Shown here in pieces: positions 15,026-23,361 of a DNA stretch of 35,333 bases. Position numbers and translations under genes: made by a program. Positions within the stretch are counted from its first letter, which is position 1; each line of letters begins with the position of its first letter. Below the pieces are notes generated by a model. The model did no database searches and was not told the DNA's origin. It saw nothing but the letters and a program-made list of their open reading frames with translations. The DNA is taken from positions 1-35,333 of the forward strand of contig NZ_BCVD01000028.1 in assembly GCF_001591565.1 (NCBI RefSeq), given 5' to 3'. This stretch comes from Priestia flexa NBRC 15715. Its GTDB lineage: Bacteria; Bacillota; Bacilli; Bacillales; Bacillaceae_H.

Positions 15026-15859
15026 ATGAAGTTCAAGTACACGTTACTTTCCGTACTCATATTTCTTGGTTGCGTCTTAACTGGGGTCTTATATGTTTTT
15101 AGTGAAAAAAAAGTTGAGGCAAAGGAATTTAACATGCTCGTAATGGGTGTAGATGAACGAGAAGAAGATACGGGACGTTCAGACGTACTAATGGTTGTTC
15201 ATTTTAATTCAGAAAATGGACATTTGAAAATGATGCCTATCCCTCGAGATACGCGTGTGAAAATTAAAGGACAAGCAGAAATGGAAAAGATTAATCATGC
15301 CTATAAGTACGGTGGAATTAAACTAACAGTCGACACTGTCGAACAATTCTTAAATATGCCAATTGATTACTATGTCAAAGTAAACATGGAAGGATTTAAA
15401 GCGGTCGTGGATGAGATAGGTGGTGTAACGGTTGATAATCCGTTTCCATTCACATTTGCATCTTATTTATTTCCGCAGGGTGAAACAAACTTAAACGGTG
15501 AAAAAGCTTTAGCTTATGTAAGGATGAGACATGAGGATCCTAAAGGAGACATTGGTCGTAATGAAAGACAAAAACAAGTAGTAGAAGCGCTCTTAGACAA
15601 AGGAATGAGTATGTCAACGGTAGCTAATCTTCCCAATCTCTTAAATATTACAAAGCAATACGTTGATACAAACGTAACGATTAAAGACGCGTTAGCTGTA
15701 TATAACGTAATGGAAAAAGGCAAACCAACGTTTGAAACAGTACATGTAGAAGGAGAAACGCAAATAGTAGACGGAACATGGTACTATATTGTAAAAGACC
15801 AGGAGAAGGCGCATATAAAAGCCATGCTATATGGAGATAATCCATCGGAAGAACACTGA
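15026..15859 (+). CDS. LCP (LytR-CpsA-Psr) family cell-wall ligase
   Basis: A 277-residue membrane-anchored protein that transfers teichoic acid or another glycopolymer from its lipid carrier to peptidoglycan. The N-terminal helix is at residues 5-25. The LCP domain carries the family's acidic and basic signature: GVDEREEDTGRSDVLMV (41-57, Asp43 and Arg51), PIPRDTRV (71-78, Arg74) and YVRMRHEDPKGDIGRNERQ with the Mg/phosphate-binding arginines. No LytR_C domain follows. Its terminator is shared with the next, convergent gene. Which polymer it attaches cannot be told, since Bacillus genomes carry several LCP paralogs. Confidence 0.9.
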   Translation: MKFKYTLLSVLIFLGCVLTGVLYVFSEKKVEAKEFNMLVMGVDEREEDTGRSDVLMVVHFNSENGHLKMMPIPRDTRVKIKGQAEMEKINHAYKYGGIKLTVDTVEQFLNMPIDYYVKVNMEGFKAVVDEIGGVTVDNPFPFTFASYLFPQGETNLNGEKALAYVRMRHEDPKGDIGRNERQKQVVEALLDKGMSMSTVANLPNLLNITKQYVDTNVTIKDALAVYNVMEKGKPTFETVHVEGETQIVDGTWYYIVKDQEKAHIKAMLYGDNPSEEH

Positions 15860-15885
15860 AAAAGCGCGCAGCCTGCGCGCTTTTT
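15859..15885. terminator. Bidirectional terminator after the LCP gene
   Basis: AAAAAGCGCGCAG and CTGCGCGCTTTTT form a GC-rich stem with a very short loop, ending in T on both strands. Confidence 0.85.
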
Positions 15886-15887
15886 GT

Positions 15888-16163
15888 TTAATTCATTTCT
15901 TGTTCGCCAATTTCTTCTTGACGTTGCAAACAAGAAATCTGCTTTTTTTCTGGGTGAATATTAAAGGTATATCCCCACGTTTGAATCTTTTCAAGGATAA
16001 TTTCCTCTTTTTTAAAGCCAAAAATGAGTACGATATCTTGATTTTCATCTAATAGTAAATATTTTTCATCTTTTCTCCACATTGTTAGGTTAGCTGCATA
16101 AAAGAAATTCCAACCATTATTCATACGATGACCTGTTGCTTGATTTTTATAGTTTAAAATCAT
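15888..16163 (-). CDS. Hypothetical 91-residue protein
   Basis: A soluble small protein beginning MILNYKNQATGHRMNNGWNF, with a beta-rich centre (KYLLLDENQDIVLIFGFKK) and a Gln/Glu-rich end. I do not recognise the family. Cys occurs once (ISCLQ). The ATG at 16163 has GGAGG eight bases ahead; a TTG at 16178 lies inside that ribosome site and is rejected. It is monocistronic and convergent with the LCP gene. Confidence 0.65.
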   Translation of the reverse strand: MILNYKNQATGHRMNNGWNFFYAANLTMWRKDEKYLLLDENQDIVLIFGFKKEEIILEKIQTWGYTFNIHPEKKQISCLQRQEEIGEQEMN

Positions 16164-16327
16164 AATAATTTCCTCCAATAGACAAACTTTCTAGTAAAAT
16201 AGTTCATTTCTCATTATAAACAGTTCTTTCTTATAAATCTATAAGACGAATGAAGCATAAAATGATAAAATGTTTACGTTAGATTTTCTAGCAATATACC
16301 GTCTTTTTATTAGAAAGGAGATTTGTA

Positions 16328-16765
16328 ATGAGCATATGGTATTTTATCATCGGAGCACTAATTGCCGTTATCGGAATGCTGTTTATTTATCAGTCAACCA
16401 TTTATACAATTGAAGGTAAGCTACAGGAAGACAAAACAGATAATGAGATTTATCAAGATCTTGTTCGTATTCAGACTATGTTTTTTATTAAACACGCGGT
16501 AGTAGAAATTGTTCCGTTAATTTTAATCGTATTAGCATTTATGAACCCAGAACCTGCTTCAAGCATGAGTCCATTAATTATTGTGGCTGTCGTTTGGATT
16601 GGAGCGATGCTTCGCATTTATCAAACTCACCAACAGGTGGCAAACAGGATAGAAAAACAGCAGTTCCGAGGGTTTCTAACAAAATTTATGATGATAGAGA
16701 TTGGGTTGATCAGTGCCTTTCCAATTATAGCAATTGTCGGTGCACTTACGCTTAGTGTAGGGTAA
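16328..16765 (+). CDS. Integral membrane protein, unknown function
   Basis: A 145-residue protein with four likely membrane helices: residues 4-22, 50-70, 78-96 and 120-142. A charged loop KLQEDKTDNEIYQDLVRIQT lies between the first two, and a basic loop QTHQQVANRIEKQQFRG between the last two. No signature allows a function to be named. GAAAGGAG sits at a good distance before the ATG. Confidence 0.7.
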   Translation: MSIWYFIIGALIAVIGMLFIYQSTIYTIEGKLQEDKTDNEIYQDLVRIQTMFFIKHAVVEIVPLILIVLAFMNPEPASSMSPLIIVAVVWIGAMLRIYQTHQQVANRIEKQQFRGFLTKFMMIEIGLISAFPIIAIVGALTLSVG

Positions 16766-16831
16766 TACATAAAAGCGTCTATATTAGTAACCTCTCTTGA
16801 TGAATTACAAACAGTATGATTCAATCTTCAC

Positions 16832-16856
16832 GTTTAAGTATAATAACAATGGGTAA
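16832..16856 (+). promoter_or_regulatory. SigB-type promoter
   Basis: GTTTAA (16832-16837), 13 bases, GGGTAA (16851-16856). The general-stress SigB consensus is GTTTAA, 12-14 bases, GGGTAT, so one base differs. It lies 50 bases before the ATG of the 121-residue gene. Confidence 0.6.
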
Positions 16857-16905
16857 ATAAGAAGTATATTACTATATTTAGATTACAAATAAGGTAGGGA
16901 AACAT

Positions 16906-17271
16906 ATGATTACAAAGGGCGAAGTTATTCCATTGTTAACTGATGCAAGTCCATCATTTCAATATGATGAAGAGGTGAATACAACAACAATAGAAGGTTT
17001 GCAGCAAGAGCTCAAGCGCTTTGCTTCTCACTTAATTTCATTAGAATTTAATAATCAATTAGCCCATGAATCTGAGATATTTGAAACCATTGAACGATTA
17101 TATACAGAAGGTGAAGCTGAAGTAAAAGAAAGCATAACGATAGGCTTGTTTGAGACTATGTATGAAATGCTTTCTGAACAACACATAACATCTGAAGAAA
17201 TAGGAAGGCTTTTAAAACCACATTCCTTTAAATGGTGGAAAACCATTGAACAGTTTAACAAGCTTTCCTAA
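16906..17271 (+). CDS. Hypothetical 121-residue protein, likely stress-regulated
   Basis: A soluble, acidic, mostly helical protein: ITKGEVIPLLTDASPSF, then a long Glu/Leu-rich helical body and FKWWKTIEQFNKLS at the end. It has no cysteine and no membrane segment. The arrangement suggests a small helical-bundle adaptor, but no family is recognised with confidence. A SigB-type promoter 50 bases upstream suggests induction by general stress. Confidence 0.65.
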   Translation: MITKGEVIPLLTDASPSFQYDEEVNTTTIEGLQQELKRFASHLISLEFNNQLAHESEIFETIERLYTEGEAEVKESITIGLFETMYEMLSEQHITSEEIGRLLKPHSFKWWKTIEQFNKLS

Positions 17272-17274
17272 TAA

Positions 17275-17312
17275 TAAATAAATCACGCCAGTTTCTTGGC
17301 GTGATTTATTTA
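17275..17312. terminator. Bidirectional terminator
   Basis: AATAAATCACGCC pairs perfectly with GGCGTGATTTATT around a loop of eight bases between two convergent genes. Confidence 0.85.
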
Positions 17313-17600
17313 TTGCTCATGTTTTAATTGCTTGTCTAAATAGAACGTTCCAAAAGGAATAAAAGATAAAATAAACGCATAGATGCCCCATAAAATTGTT
17401 TTTCTATGCTCAAATTTTACGTGCACAGCAGCAAGTATGTATAATACGAACAGAGCACCATGGGCAGCTCCAACGACGGATACAACCTCAGGAATACCAG
17501 CTAAATATTTTAAAGGCATAGCAATGAATAGTAAAAGTAGATATGAAATGCCTTCTACAATACTTAACAAACGTAAGCGGCCAATCGATGATCTTAACAT
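17310..17600 (-). CDS. ydzA: DUF3817 (YdzA-like) membrane protein
   Basis: A 96-residue protein with three membrane helices. The starting IGRLRLLSIVEGISYLLLLF and the central GAAHGALFVLYILAAVHV, with HG in the second helix, fit the DUF3817 family (YdzA of B. subtilis), whose function is unknown. GGAGGATGAACC lies ahead of the ATG with a slightly long spacing of about ten bases. Confidence 0.75.
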   Translation of the reverse strand: MLRSSIGRLRLLSIVEGISYLLLLFIAMPLKYLAGIPEVVSVVGAAHGALFVLYILAAVHVKFEHRKTILWGIYAFILSFIPFGTFYLDKQLKHEQ

Positions 17601-17734
17601 CTTGGTTCATCCTCCAAATGTATGATTTTTTTAACTGTCGTGAAAAATGTACCATGTAGATGCAACCGTTACAAGCATCAATGGTCGCTGTCACAAAAGA
17701 TTCAAAAGATAATTAAAAAAGAGCACACTATGAG

Positions 17735-17763
17735 TTGACAAGGTATAACGTTATCTTTTATGA
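17735..17763 (+). promoter_or_regulatory. SigA promoter upstream of the TetR gene
   Basis: TTGACA (17735-17740), 17 bases, TTATGA (17758-17763). The spacer contains the self-complementary TAACGTTA. It would produce a leader of roughly 100 bases carrying the operator at 17831-17845. Confidence 0.5.
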
Positions 17764-17830
17764 GTATATATAGTAAATGATGAAACTGTACATTCATTTA
17801 TTTACGTTCAGTCTCGATACGTTAATCCTG

Positions 17831-17845
17831 TTTTACACGTGTAAT
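17831..17845. promoter_or_regulatory. TetR-type operator, copy 1
   Basis: TTTTACACGTGTAAT with the perfect palindrome TTACACGTGTAA at 17833-17844, 26 bases before the regulator's ATG. The same site, with one central change, lies before the pump gene at 18470-18484. Confidence 0.65.
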
Positions 17846-17870
17846 AAGAGGCAGGAAAGGGTTTGGAAAT

Positions 17871-18431
17871 ATGACAAAAGGAATAGAACAAAAGGAAAAT
17901 ATCCTTGATGCAGCGTTTGTTGTATTTGGAGCAAATGGTTATCATGATGCTAAAATGATTGATATTGCTAAAAAAGCGGGTGTGTCGAAAGGGACACTTT
18001 ACCTTTACTTTCCTTCAAAAGAAAGCTTATATATTGCGGTTAATGATCGCTCTTTTCTTTACTTCATTGCTAACGCAAAGCGAGAAACCGATCGCTGTGA
18101 AACATTTAGGCAAAAGCTTTATTCAATTGCAAGACATCACCTGTACTTTTTTTATAACACAAGAAAGTACCCAGATTCGTTTTGGCAAGCTCCCCATCAA
18201 ATGCCTGGAATGATGGAGCGTTTGCATCGTTTTTTTGATGATTATCATTCCCTAGTATCAGACTTGATGAAAGAAGAGGGACTTGAAGATACAGCTTTAC
18301 ATTCAAAAGCGTTTTGTAGCATGCTAAATGGGTATAGAATAGATATTGTATCTAACAAAAATGTGTCAGAAAAAGAAATTGAACGTTATGCAACGTTTAC
18401 AGTTGACCTTTTCCTAGAAGGTTGCTACTGA
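17871..18431 (+). CDS. yerO: TetR/AcrR repressor of the adjacent RND pump
   Basis: A 186-residue regulator with the TetR N-terminal helix-turn-helix: ILDAAFVVFGANGYHDAKMIDIAKKAGVSKGTLYLYFPSKESL, split over residues 10-55. A helical ligand domain follows. It sits directly upstream of a SwrC-like RND pump on the same strand, as yerO does before swrC (yerP) in B. subtilis. The identical palindromes in front of both genes support autoregulation and control of the pump. AAAGGG lies about ten bases before the ATG. The inducer is unknown; for SwrC systems surfactin-type amphiphiles are substrates. Confidence 0.8.
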   Translation: MTKGIEQKENILDAAFVVFGANGYHDAKMIDIAKKAGVSKGTLYLYFPSKESLYIAVNDRSFLYFIANAKRETDRCETFRQKLYSIARHHLYFFYNTRKYPDSFWQAPHQMPGMMERLHRFFDDYHSLVSDLMKEEGLEDTALHSKAFCSMLNGYRIDIVSNKNVSEKEIERYATFTVDLFLEGCY

Positions 18432-18469
18432 TTTCTTTTTTTTAAAACTGACCCGCTGGTACTCACTAC

Positions 18470-18484
18470 ATTACACATGTAAAA
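18470..18484. promoter_or_regulatory. TetR-type operator, copy 2
   Basis: ATTACACATGTAAAA, whose complement TTTTACATGTGTAAT differs from copy 1 by one base. The palindrome TTACACATGTAA-like core is 18471-18482, 31 bases before the pump ATG. Confidence 0.65.
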
Positions 18485-18514
18485 TACGACTAATAAAATA
18501 TACGGGGGCTATTT

Positions 18515-21500
18515 ATGAATTTCTTGACAAAGTTTAGCTTAAAGAATGCAGTAGCAGTATTCATTTTATCGTTTCTGCTTATCGTAGCTGGATTATTCTC
18601 ATTTTCAAGGTTGAAAATTGACTTATTACCTAATATTGAATTTCCACAGCTATCGATTGAAGCTGTATACCCTGGGGCTTCTCCTAGTGATGTAAACGAA
18701 CAAGTAACATCGAAGTTAGAAGAGCAGTTAAAAGGTCTTGAAGGCGTTAAAAGCGTTCAAAGTGTTTCTTACGAGAACGTGGGGATTATTAATTTAGAAT
18801 TTCCGTTCAATACGGATTTAGATGAAGTTGAACAACAAATTGACACTATAACAAAAGATTTAGATTTACCAGAATCATCGACGGTTGATGTGAACCGCTT
18901 TTCATTTGGTACTTTCCCGATTATGAACATTTCTTTATTTGCTGAAGGTGATGCAGAAGTTGAAAAGCTTTTAGACAGCGAAATTATCCCAGAATTAAAT
19001 AAAATTGAAGGGATTAACTCTGTATCTGTTGGTGGCGTAAAGGATGATCTTTTACAAATTACGTTGGATAAAGAAAAAGCAGTGGCAGCTGGTCTGACGC
19101 TTGAACAAATCAAAGAGCAAATTAACCAAAAGTCCGTATCGTTTCCAGCAGGAACTGTAAACGGTGAAGAACTCCAAATTCCTGTTCGAGTTGAAGAGAA
19201 ACTAGATACAATTGATGCATTAAAAGAAGTTGAGCTAAAATCTACAGTTAATCCCGAAGCTCCACCAGTTTCACTTGGTGATATTGCAACGATTGAAGAA
19301 GTGAGTGAGCAAGGAGAACACACGCGCTATAATCAACAAGAGGCGCTAACAATGGCTATTACAAAGAAACAGGATGCAAATACGGTTCAAGTTGCCAATG
19401 ATGCATTAGAAGTGTTGAAAAAATATGATGATGATATTAACTATGCTATTGGATTTGATTCAGCAGAAGGAATTGAAAAGTCAGTTGAAACGTTAGTAAA
19501 AGAAGGATTGCTTGGGGCGTTGTTCGCTTCAATTGCAGTACTAATCTTCCTGCGCAACTTCCGTGCTACCATTATTTCAATTATCTCGATTCCACTTTCA
19601 CTTCTTGTCTCAGCTATTTTCTTAAATGGACTGGATATTTCATTAAATATCATGACACTAGGTGGAATGGCAGTAGCAGTTGGGCGCGTTGTGGATGATA
19701 GTATCGTAGTTATTGAAAATATCTTTAGACGTGTTCGAAAATCAGAAGAAGGCATTTCTGATGAATTAGTTGAATCTTCAACAAAAGAGATATTAAAAGC
19801 CATTACATCATCGACTATTACAACTGTTGTTGTATTTTTACCAATCGGTTTTGTCGGTGGAATTACTGGTGAGTTCTTCTTACCATTTGCTCTAACAGTA
19901 GTATTTTCATTATTAGCATCTCTTCTTGTTGCGGTTACAATCGTCCCGATTTTAGCAAAATTTGCGTTTAAGAAGGTACCAGCAGAAGAGAAAGAGGGTA
20001 AAATTCAGCGTGGATATGCAAAAGCGATTGCATGGTCACTAAACCATAAGATTAAAATTTTAATTCTATCTTTCTTACTATTATTTGGTTCATTTGCTCT
20101 TGTTCCATCGCTTGGCTTCACATTCATTCCAAACGAAGAACAAAGGCTTTTACAGGCAAATGTTCAGCTACCTTCGTCTACTTCTTTAGAACGTACAAAT
20201 GAAGTGTCGTTAAAAGTGGAGGAGCTATTTGCAAACGAAGATGAAGTAAAAGAGGTAACAACAGAAGTCGGTTCACGCGACTTTGCAACTGGCGTAAAGC
20301 GACCAAATCAGATCGGTTATTTCTTAAATCTGAAAGATGGCGTAGATGTAGATGCGTATATTGATGAACTTCAAAGTAAGATGGAAGAAATTGTAGGAGA
20401 AGAGTCTCCAAAAGCAACACTAAGCGTATCTGAAGCTTCAACAGGTGGACCACCAACTAATAACAACGTAACGGTAGATTTATTCTCATCTGACTTAGAT
20501 GACTTACAAACGGCGGCAAAAGAAGTAGAAAATTATTTAAATACGTATGATAACTTAAAGTACGTAAAAAATAATTTCTCTGATAAACAAAAGCAGCTTG
20601 TGGTTGAAGTCAATCAAGATAAAGCATCTGAGTATGGTGTATCTGGATTCCAGCTTGTGGGAACCATTACCGATCAAACAAAACCTGTATCAGTAGGTGA
20701 CCTAACGTTAGATGGAACAAATCGTGCAGTTCAGCTTTCTTATGATGAAGATATTAGTTCAACAAAAGCAATTGAAGATCTGCAAATCTTTACACAAAGA
20801 GGACCAGTAGCAGTAAAAGATATTGCTAATGTAAGCGAAATTGATACATTTACATCCATTCAAAAATTAGATGGAAAAGTGTTTGCTCGCGTTGAAGCGG
20901 ATATTAAAGACGAAAATATTCAAAAAGTGACGCAAGACGTAGTAGAGGGTGTAGAGAAGCTTAATTTACCAAAAGGGGTAAGTCTTGAAGGTGGAGGCGG
21001 TAGTGATGAAACCGTAGAAATCTTCCAATCTTTAGGATTGGCTATTTTAACAGCCATTGGTCTTGTTTACTTGACGATGCTCATTACGTTTGGTAAAGCT
21101 CGTATACCATTTATTATTTTATCGTCGTTAATCTTTGTTCCAATTGGTTCACTAATTGGCTTAGTGATCGCAAAAGAGCCTCTATCTGTTAGCGTAATGA
21201 TTGGTTTCCTAATGTTAATTGGAATTGTAACGACAAACGCTATTGTATTAGTAGACCGAATTACCCAAAATAGAGAACAAAAAGGTATGACAATTCGCGA
21301 ATCGCTTATTGAAGCTGGTAAAACGCGCTTACGTCCAATCCTAATGACAGCCTTTGCAACAATTGCAGCGCTGATCCCGCTTGCTTTGACAACATCAAGT
21401 GGAACATTGATCTCTAAAGGTCTAGCAATAACGGTTATTGGTGGTCTAACATCTTCTACTTTATTAACCTTAATTATCATTCCAGTTGTATATGAATTAT

Positions 21501-21553
21501 TCTTTGCTAAGCAGGTTCGTAAAGAAAGAGAACTGGGAAAAGGTGCGAAATAA
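18515..21553 (+). CDS. swrC: RND efflux pump SwrC-like (AcrB family)
   Basis: The 1012-residue inner-membrane proton-driven exporter has the RND architecture: TM1 (residues 12-30), a large extracytoplasmic domain to about 315, TM2-6, a second domain from about 535 to 830, and TM8-12. TM4 carries the proton-relay acidic pair in AVGRVVDDSIVVIENIFRR. The start (LIVAGLFSFSRLKIDLLPNIEFPQLSIEAVYPGASP, here split in words) is typical of Gram-positive SwrC/YerP, which exports surfactin and other amphiphiles without an outer-membrane channel. GGGGGC lies before the ATG. It is followed by a gene-poor stretch with a separate small-RNA-like unit rather than an immediate terminator. Confidence 0.9.
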   Translation: MNFLTKFSLKNAVAVFILSFLLIVAGLFSFSRLKIDLLPNIEFPQLSIEAVYPGASPSDVNEQVTSKLEEQLKGLEGVKSVQSVSYENVGIINLEFPFNTDLDEVEQQIDTITKDLDLPESSTVDVNRFSFGTFPIMNISLFAEGDAEVEKLLDSEIIPELNKIEGINSVSVGGVKDDLLQITLDKEKAVAAGLTLEQIKEQINQKSVSFPAGTVNGEELQIPVRVEEKLDTIDALKEVELKSTVNPEAPPVSLGDIATIEEVSEQGEHTRYNQQEALTMAITKKQDANTVQVANDALEVLKKYDDDINYAIGFDSAEGIEKSVETLVKEGLLGALFASIAVLIFLRNFRATIISIISIPLSLLVSAIFLNGLDISLNIMTLGGMAVAVGRVVDDSIVVIENIFRRVRKSEEGISDELVESSTKEILKAITSSTITTVVVFLPIGFVGGITGEFFLPFALTVVFSLLASLLVAVTIVPILAKFAFKKVPAEEKEGKIQRGYAKAIAWSLNHKIKILILSFLLLFGSFALVPSLGFTFIPNEEQRLLQANVQLPSSTSLERTNEVSLKVEELFANEDEVKEVTTEVGSRDFATGVKRPNQIGYFLNLKDGVDVDAYIDELQSKMEEIVGEESPKATLSVSEASTGGPPTNNNVTVDLFSSDLDDLQTAAKEVENYLNTYDNLKYVKNNFSDKQKQLVVEVNQDKASEYGVSGFQLVGTITDQTKPVSVGDLTLDGTNRAVQLSYDEDISSTKAIEDLQIFTQRGPVAVKDIANVSEIDTFTSIQKLDGKVFARVEADIKDENIQKVTQDVVEGVEKLNLPKGVSLEGGGGSDETVEIFQSLGLAILTAIGLVYLTMLITFGKARIPFIILSSLIFVPIGSLIGLVIAKEPLSVSVMIGFLMLIGIVTTNAIVLVDRITQNREQKGMTIRESLIEAGKTRLRPILMTAFATIAALIPLALTTSSGTLISKGLAITVIGGLTSSTLLTLIIIPVVYELFFAKQVRKERELGKGAK

Positions 21554-21594
21554 GAACTATTTTCTATAAGAGGAAAATACGACCATTAATTATA

Positions 21595-21690
21595 TGCTAT
21601 AATAAAGGTACGTTTTATTTAACCCCTTATATTATATAGATGAAGCCAGGACCCTTTAAGCCGAGGGGGATCTCTGGCTTCGTTTTTTTA
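21595..21690 (+). ncRNA. Candidate C-rich small RNA with strong terminator
   Basis: An extended -10 element, ATGCTATAATAAA (TATAAT at about 21598-21603), is followed by a C-rich single-stranded stretch TTTAACCCCTTATATT and a long hairpin: GAAGCCAG pairs with CTGGCTTC, inside which GACCC pairs with GGGGATC around TTTAAGCCGAG. A seven-T tail ends at about 21687. There is no reading frame with a ribosome site. Unpaired CCCC motifs plus a stable terminator hairpin is the design of the Firmicute Fur- and redox-linked regulators FsrA and RoxS/RsaE; identity with either is not claimed. It could instead simply end the swrC transcript. Confidence 0.45.
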
Positions 21691-21768
21691 TTGCTTTTTG
21701 TTAGAGATGGTTTACACTTAAAAAGTATCCATGAAGAAATACAGTATTGATATGCGAGGTGAAGGGGA

Positions 21769-21879
21769 ATGGGCACTGATGACCCCAATTTGTACAGAGC
21801 TATAAATAGAGGCAACATAAGGTGTTCCATGTCTCTTTTCACACGTAACGAAAAGTTACTTTTGATGCCTCACTTTTAA
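21769..21879 (+). CDS. Possible 36-residue small protein
   Basis: The ATG at 21769 follows GAGGTGAAGGGGA and opens a frame MGTDDPNLYRAINRGNIRCS, then sixteen residues ending LLLMPHF. The ribosome site is good, but the sequence has no recognisable feature and the codons overlap small hairpins (GTAAC/GTTAC near 21845-21858). It lies in a gene-poor stretch after the candidate small RNA. I regard it as uncertain. Confidence 0.22.
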   Translation: MGTDDPNLYRAINRGNIRCSMSLFTRNEKLLLMPHF

Positions 21880-21915
21880 AATGAGGTGAATGAATATGAT
21901 TAAAGCATATCTTTA

Positions 21916-22074
21916 TTATTGAAGCTCACGCTTTGAATCTTGCTCTTTTTCAGCGCTGTTATTTTTTACTTCAAACTCTTTAGGAGAGCTAGTAAATAAC
22001 CCTGTAAATAGCAAGATGGGAAATACTACTGCTAAAAAGGTGCTTATAGCTCTAAAATCTTATAGTAGAGTCAT
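21916..22074 (-). pseudogene. Small membrane protein gene interrupted by a stop
   Basis: The frame opens ATG ACT CTA CTA, then TAA (22060-22062), then goes on in frame as DFRAISTFLAVVFPILLFTG, followed by LFTSSPKEFEV and a charged tail ending SKRELQ before TAA at 21916. The second part is a clean membrane helix plus hydrophilic tail and has no usable start codon of its own. It looks like a one-helix small protein gene with a nonsense mutation. The ribosome site is weak, so a chance frame cannot be excluded. Confidence 0.3.
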
Positions 22075-22122
22075 TCAATATGTTTTTCAACAACAAGAGA
22101 GAATAGAAAAGGGAGGAGTCTA

Positions 22123-22155
22123 ACAAAAAAAGAGCGGCTATAGGCCGCTCTTTTA
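22123..22155 (-). terminator. Terminator of the OYE gene
   Basis: AAAAGAGCGGC and GCCGCTCTTTT pair around TATAG. On the minus strand the stem runs into seven T residues. Confidence 0.85.
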
Positions 22156-22161
22156 CGATTA

Positions 22162-23217
22162 TTAAATTAGTTTTGGTAAGTGTGTCGCAGCATCGTACTC
22201 TACAAGAGGCTCACCTTGTTGAATACGATGTAAATAGTCAGGGTTTGAAATAAGTGGGCGTCCAATAGCGGCTACGTCAATCCAGCCAGCTTCTAGAGCA
22301 CGTTCTGCAGATTCTGGTGTTAAATCACCAACTCCGATAATAGGGCCGCTCCAGTAGTTTCGAACAATTTCATAAAGGTTCTTACCGTCTTTTACATCTT
22401 CGTAAAAGTTAAGCATTGAAGGGTGAATTATTTTCACGCCAACTTCTTTAAATGCTTCAACATAGGTTTGAATTGCTTTTTCAGCATCATCCCATCTGTA
22501 TTCAGGCGCATCGACCTTATGCGGAGAAAAACGAATTATAACACGTTCTGCACCAATTGCATTAATCACGGCAGAAATGACTTCTTTCATGAATGTTAAT
22601 CGTTGTTTTAAATCTCCACCGTATTCATCTGTGCGCTTGTTTGAAAACTCAGAGTTAAACTGATCAATTAAGTAGCCGTGTGCACCGTGAATTTCAACAC
22701 CGTCAAATCCAGCTTCAAGGGCATTTTTAGCAACTTGAGCATATTGAGCAACAACTTCTTTAATATCTGCTTTTGTCATTTCTTCTGGTATTTCATAAGG
22801 TTTACGGAAGCGAGGAACTTGACCAGCTGCAGCGATGGCAGAAGGAGCTTGAGGCTGTTGGCCTTTAATTAATTCATGGTGACTTAAACGCCCTACATGC
22901 CAAATTTGCGCAATAATTGTACCGCCTTCGTCGTGAACGGCATTGGTTACTTCTTTCCAAGCTTCAATTTGCTCTTGCGTATAGATTCCTGGAACACCTG
23001 GATTTCCTTTTGCGCGATCACTAATGACAACACCTTCTGAGATAATGAGGCCGATGCCGTCTTTAGCGCGACGACGATAGTACTCAGCAATTTCTGTATT
23101 TACAACACCTGTTTCATCATCTGCAAAGCAACGTGTCATTGGAGCCATTGCAGTTTTTGTTTTCAATTGTAGACCTTCTAATTGTGTTTGTTCAAATAGC
23201 TTAGAATAGCGAGTCAT
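22162..23217 (-). CDS. NADH:flavin oxidoreductase, old yellow enzyme family
   Basis: A 351-residue FMN-containing TIM barrel that reduces activated C=C bonds or nitro compounds with NAD(P)H. Family marks are KTAMAPMTRCFADD near the start, AQIWHVGRLSH, the substrate-binding pair in VEIHGAHGYLIDQF (His/His, as in YqjM-type enzymes rather than His/Asn), the NKRTDEYGG turn and the phosphate-binding IIGVGDLTPESAE and DVAAIGRPLISNP at the end. The physiological substrate is unknown. GAAGGAG lies about 11 bases before the ATG. It is monocistronic. Confidence 0.88.
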   Translation of the reverse strand: MTRYSKLFEQTQLEGLQLKTKTAMAPMTRCFADDETGVVNTEIAEYYRRRAKDGIGLIISEGVVISDRAKGNPGVPGIYTQEQIEAWKEVTNAVHDEGGTIIAQIWHVGRLSHHELIKGQQPQAPSAIAAAGQVPRFRKPYEIPEEMTKADIKEVVAQYAQVAKNALEAGFDGVEIHGAHGYLIDQFNSEFSNKRTDEYGGDLKQRLTFMKEVISAVINAIGAERVIIRFSPHKVDAPEYRWDDAEKAIQTYVEAFKEVGVKIIHPSMLNFYEDVKDGKNLYEIVRNYWSGPIIGVGDLTPESAERALEAGWIDVAAIGRPLISNPDYLHRIQQGEPLVEYDAATHLPKLI

Positions 23218-23325
23218 TATTCGTTCATCTCCTTCAAAACCAGTCTTTGTATGCAGTCCTTTTAAGTAAGGATAGACTCAGTGTAACAAGAAGGGTATTT
23301 TTGATTCAAATATTTTGACTCACGA

Positions 23326-23356
23326 AAAAAACGCTGCTTTACAAAGCAGCGTTTTT
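23326..23356 (-). terminator. Terminator of the GlsB/YeaQ gene
   Basis: AAAAACGCTGCTTT pairs with AAAGCAGCGTTTTT around a three-base loop, T-run on the minus strand. Confidence 0.85.
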
Positions 23357-23361
23357 CAATG

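Noticed and set aside
18769-19803. Long minus-strand frames inside swrC
   Set aside because: Ser/Thr/Ile-rich antisense shadows of the pump gene with no start signals.
21627-21842. 71-residue minus-strand frame
   Set aside because: It crosses the candidate small RNA terminator and has no ribosome site.
21896-21922. 8-codon frame MIKAYLYY behind GAGGTGA
   Set aside because: Ribosome site is fair, but eight codons with no downstream gene to regulate cannot be supported.
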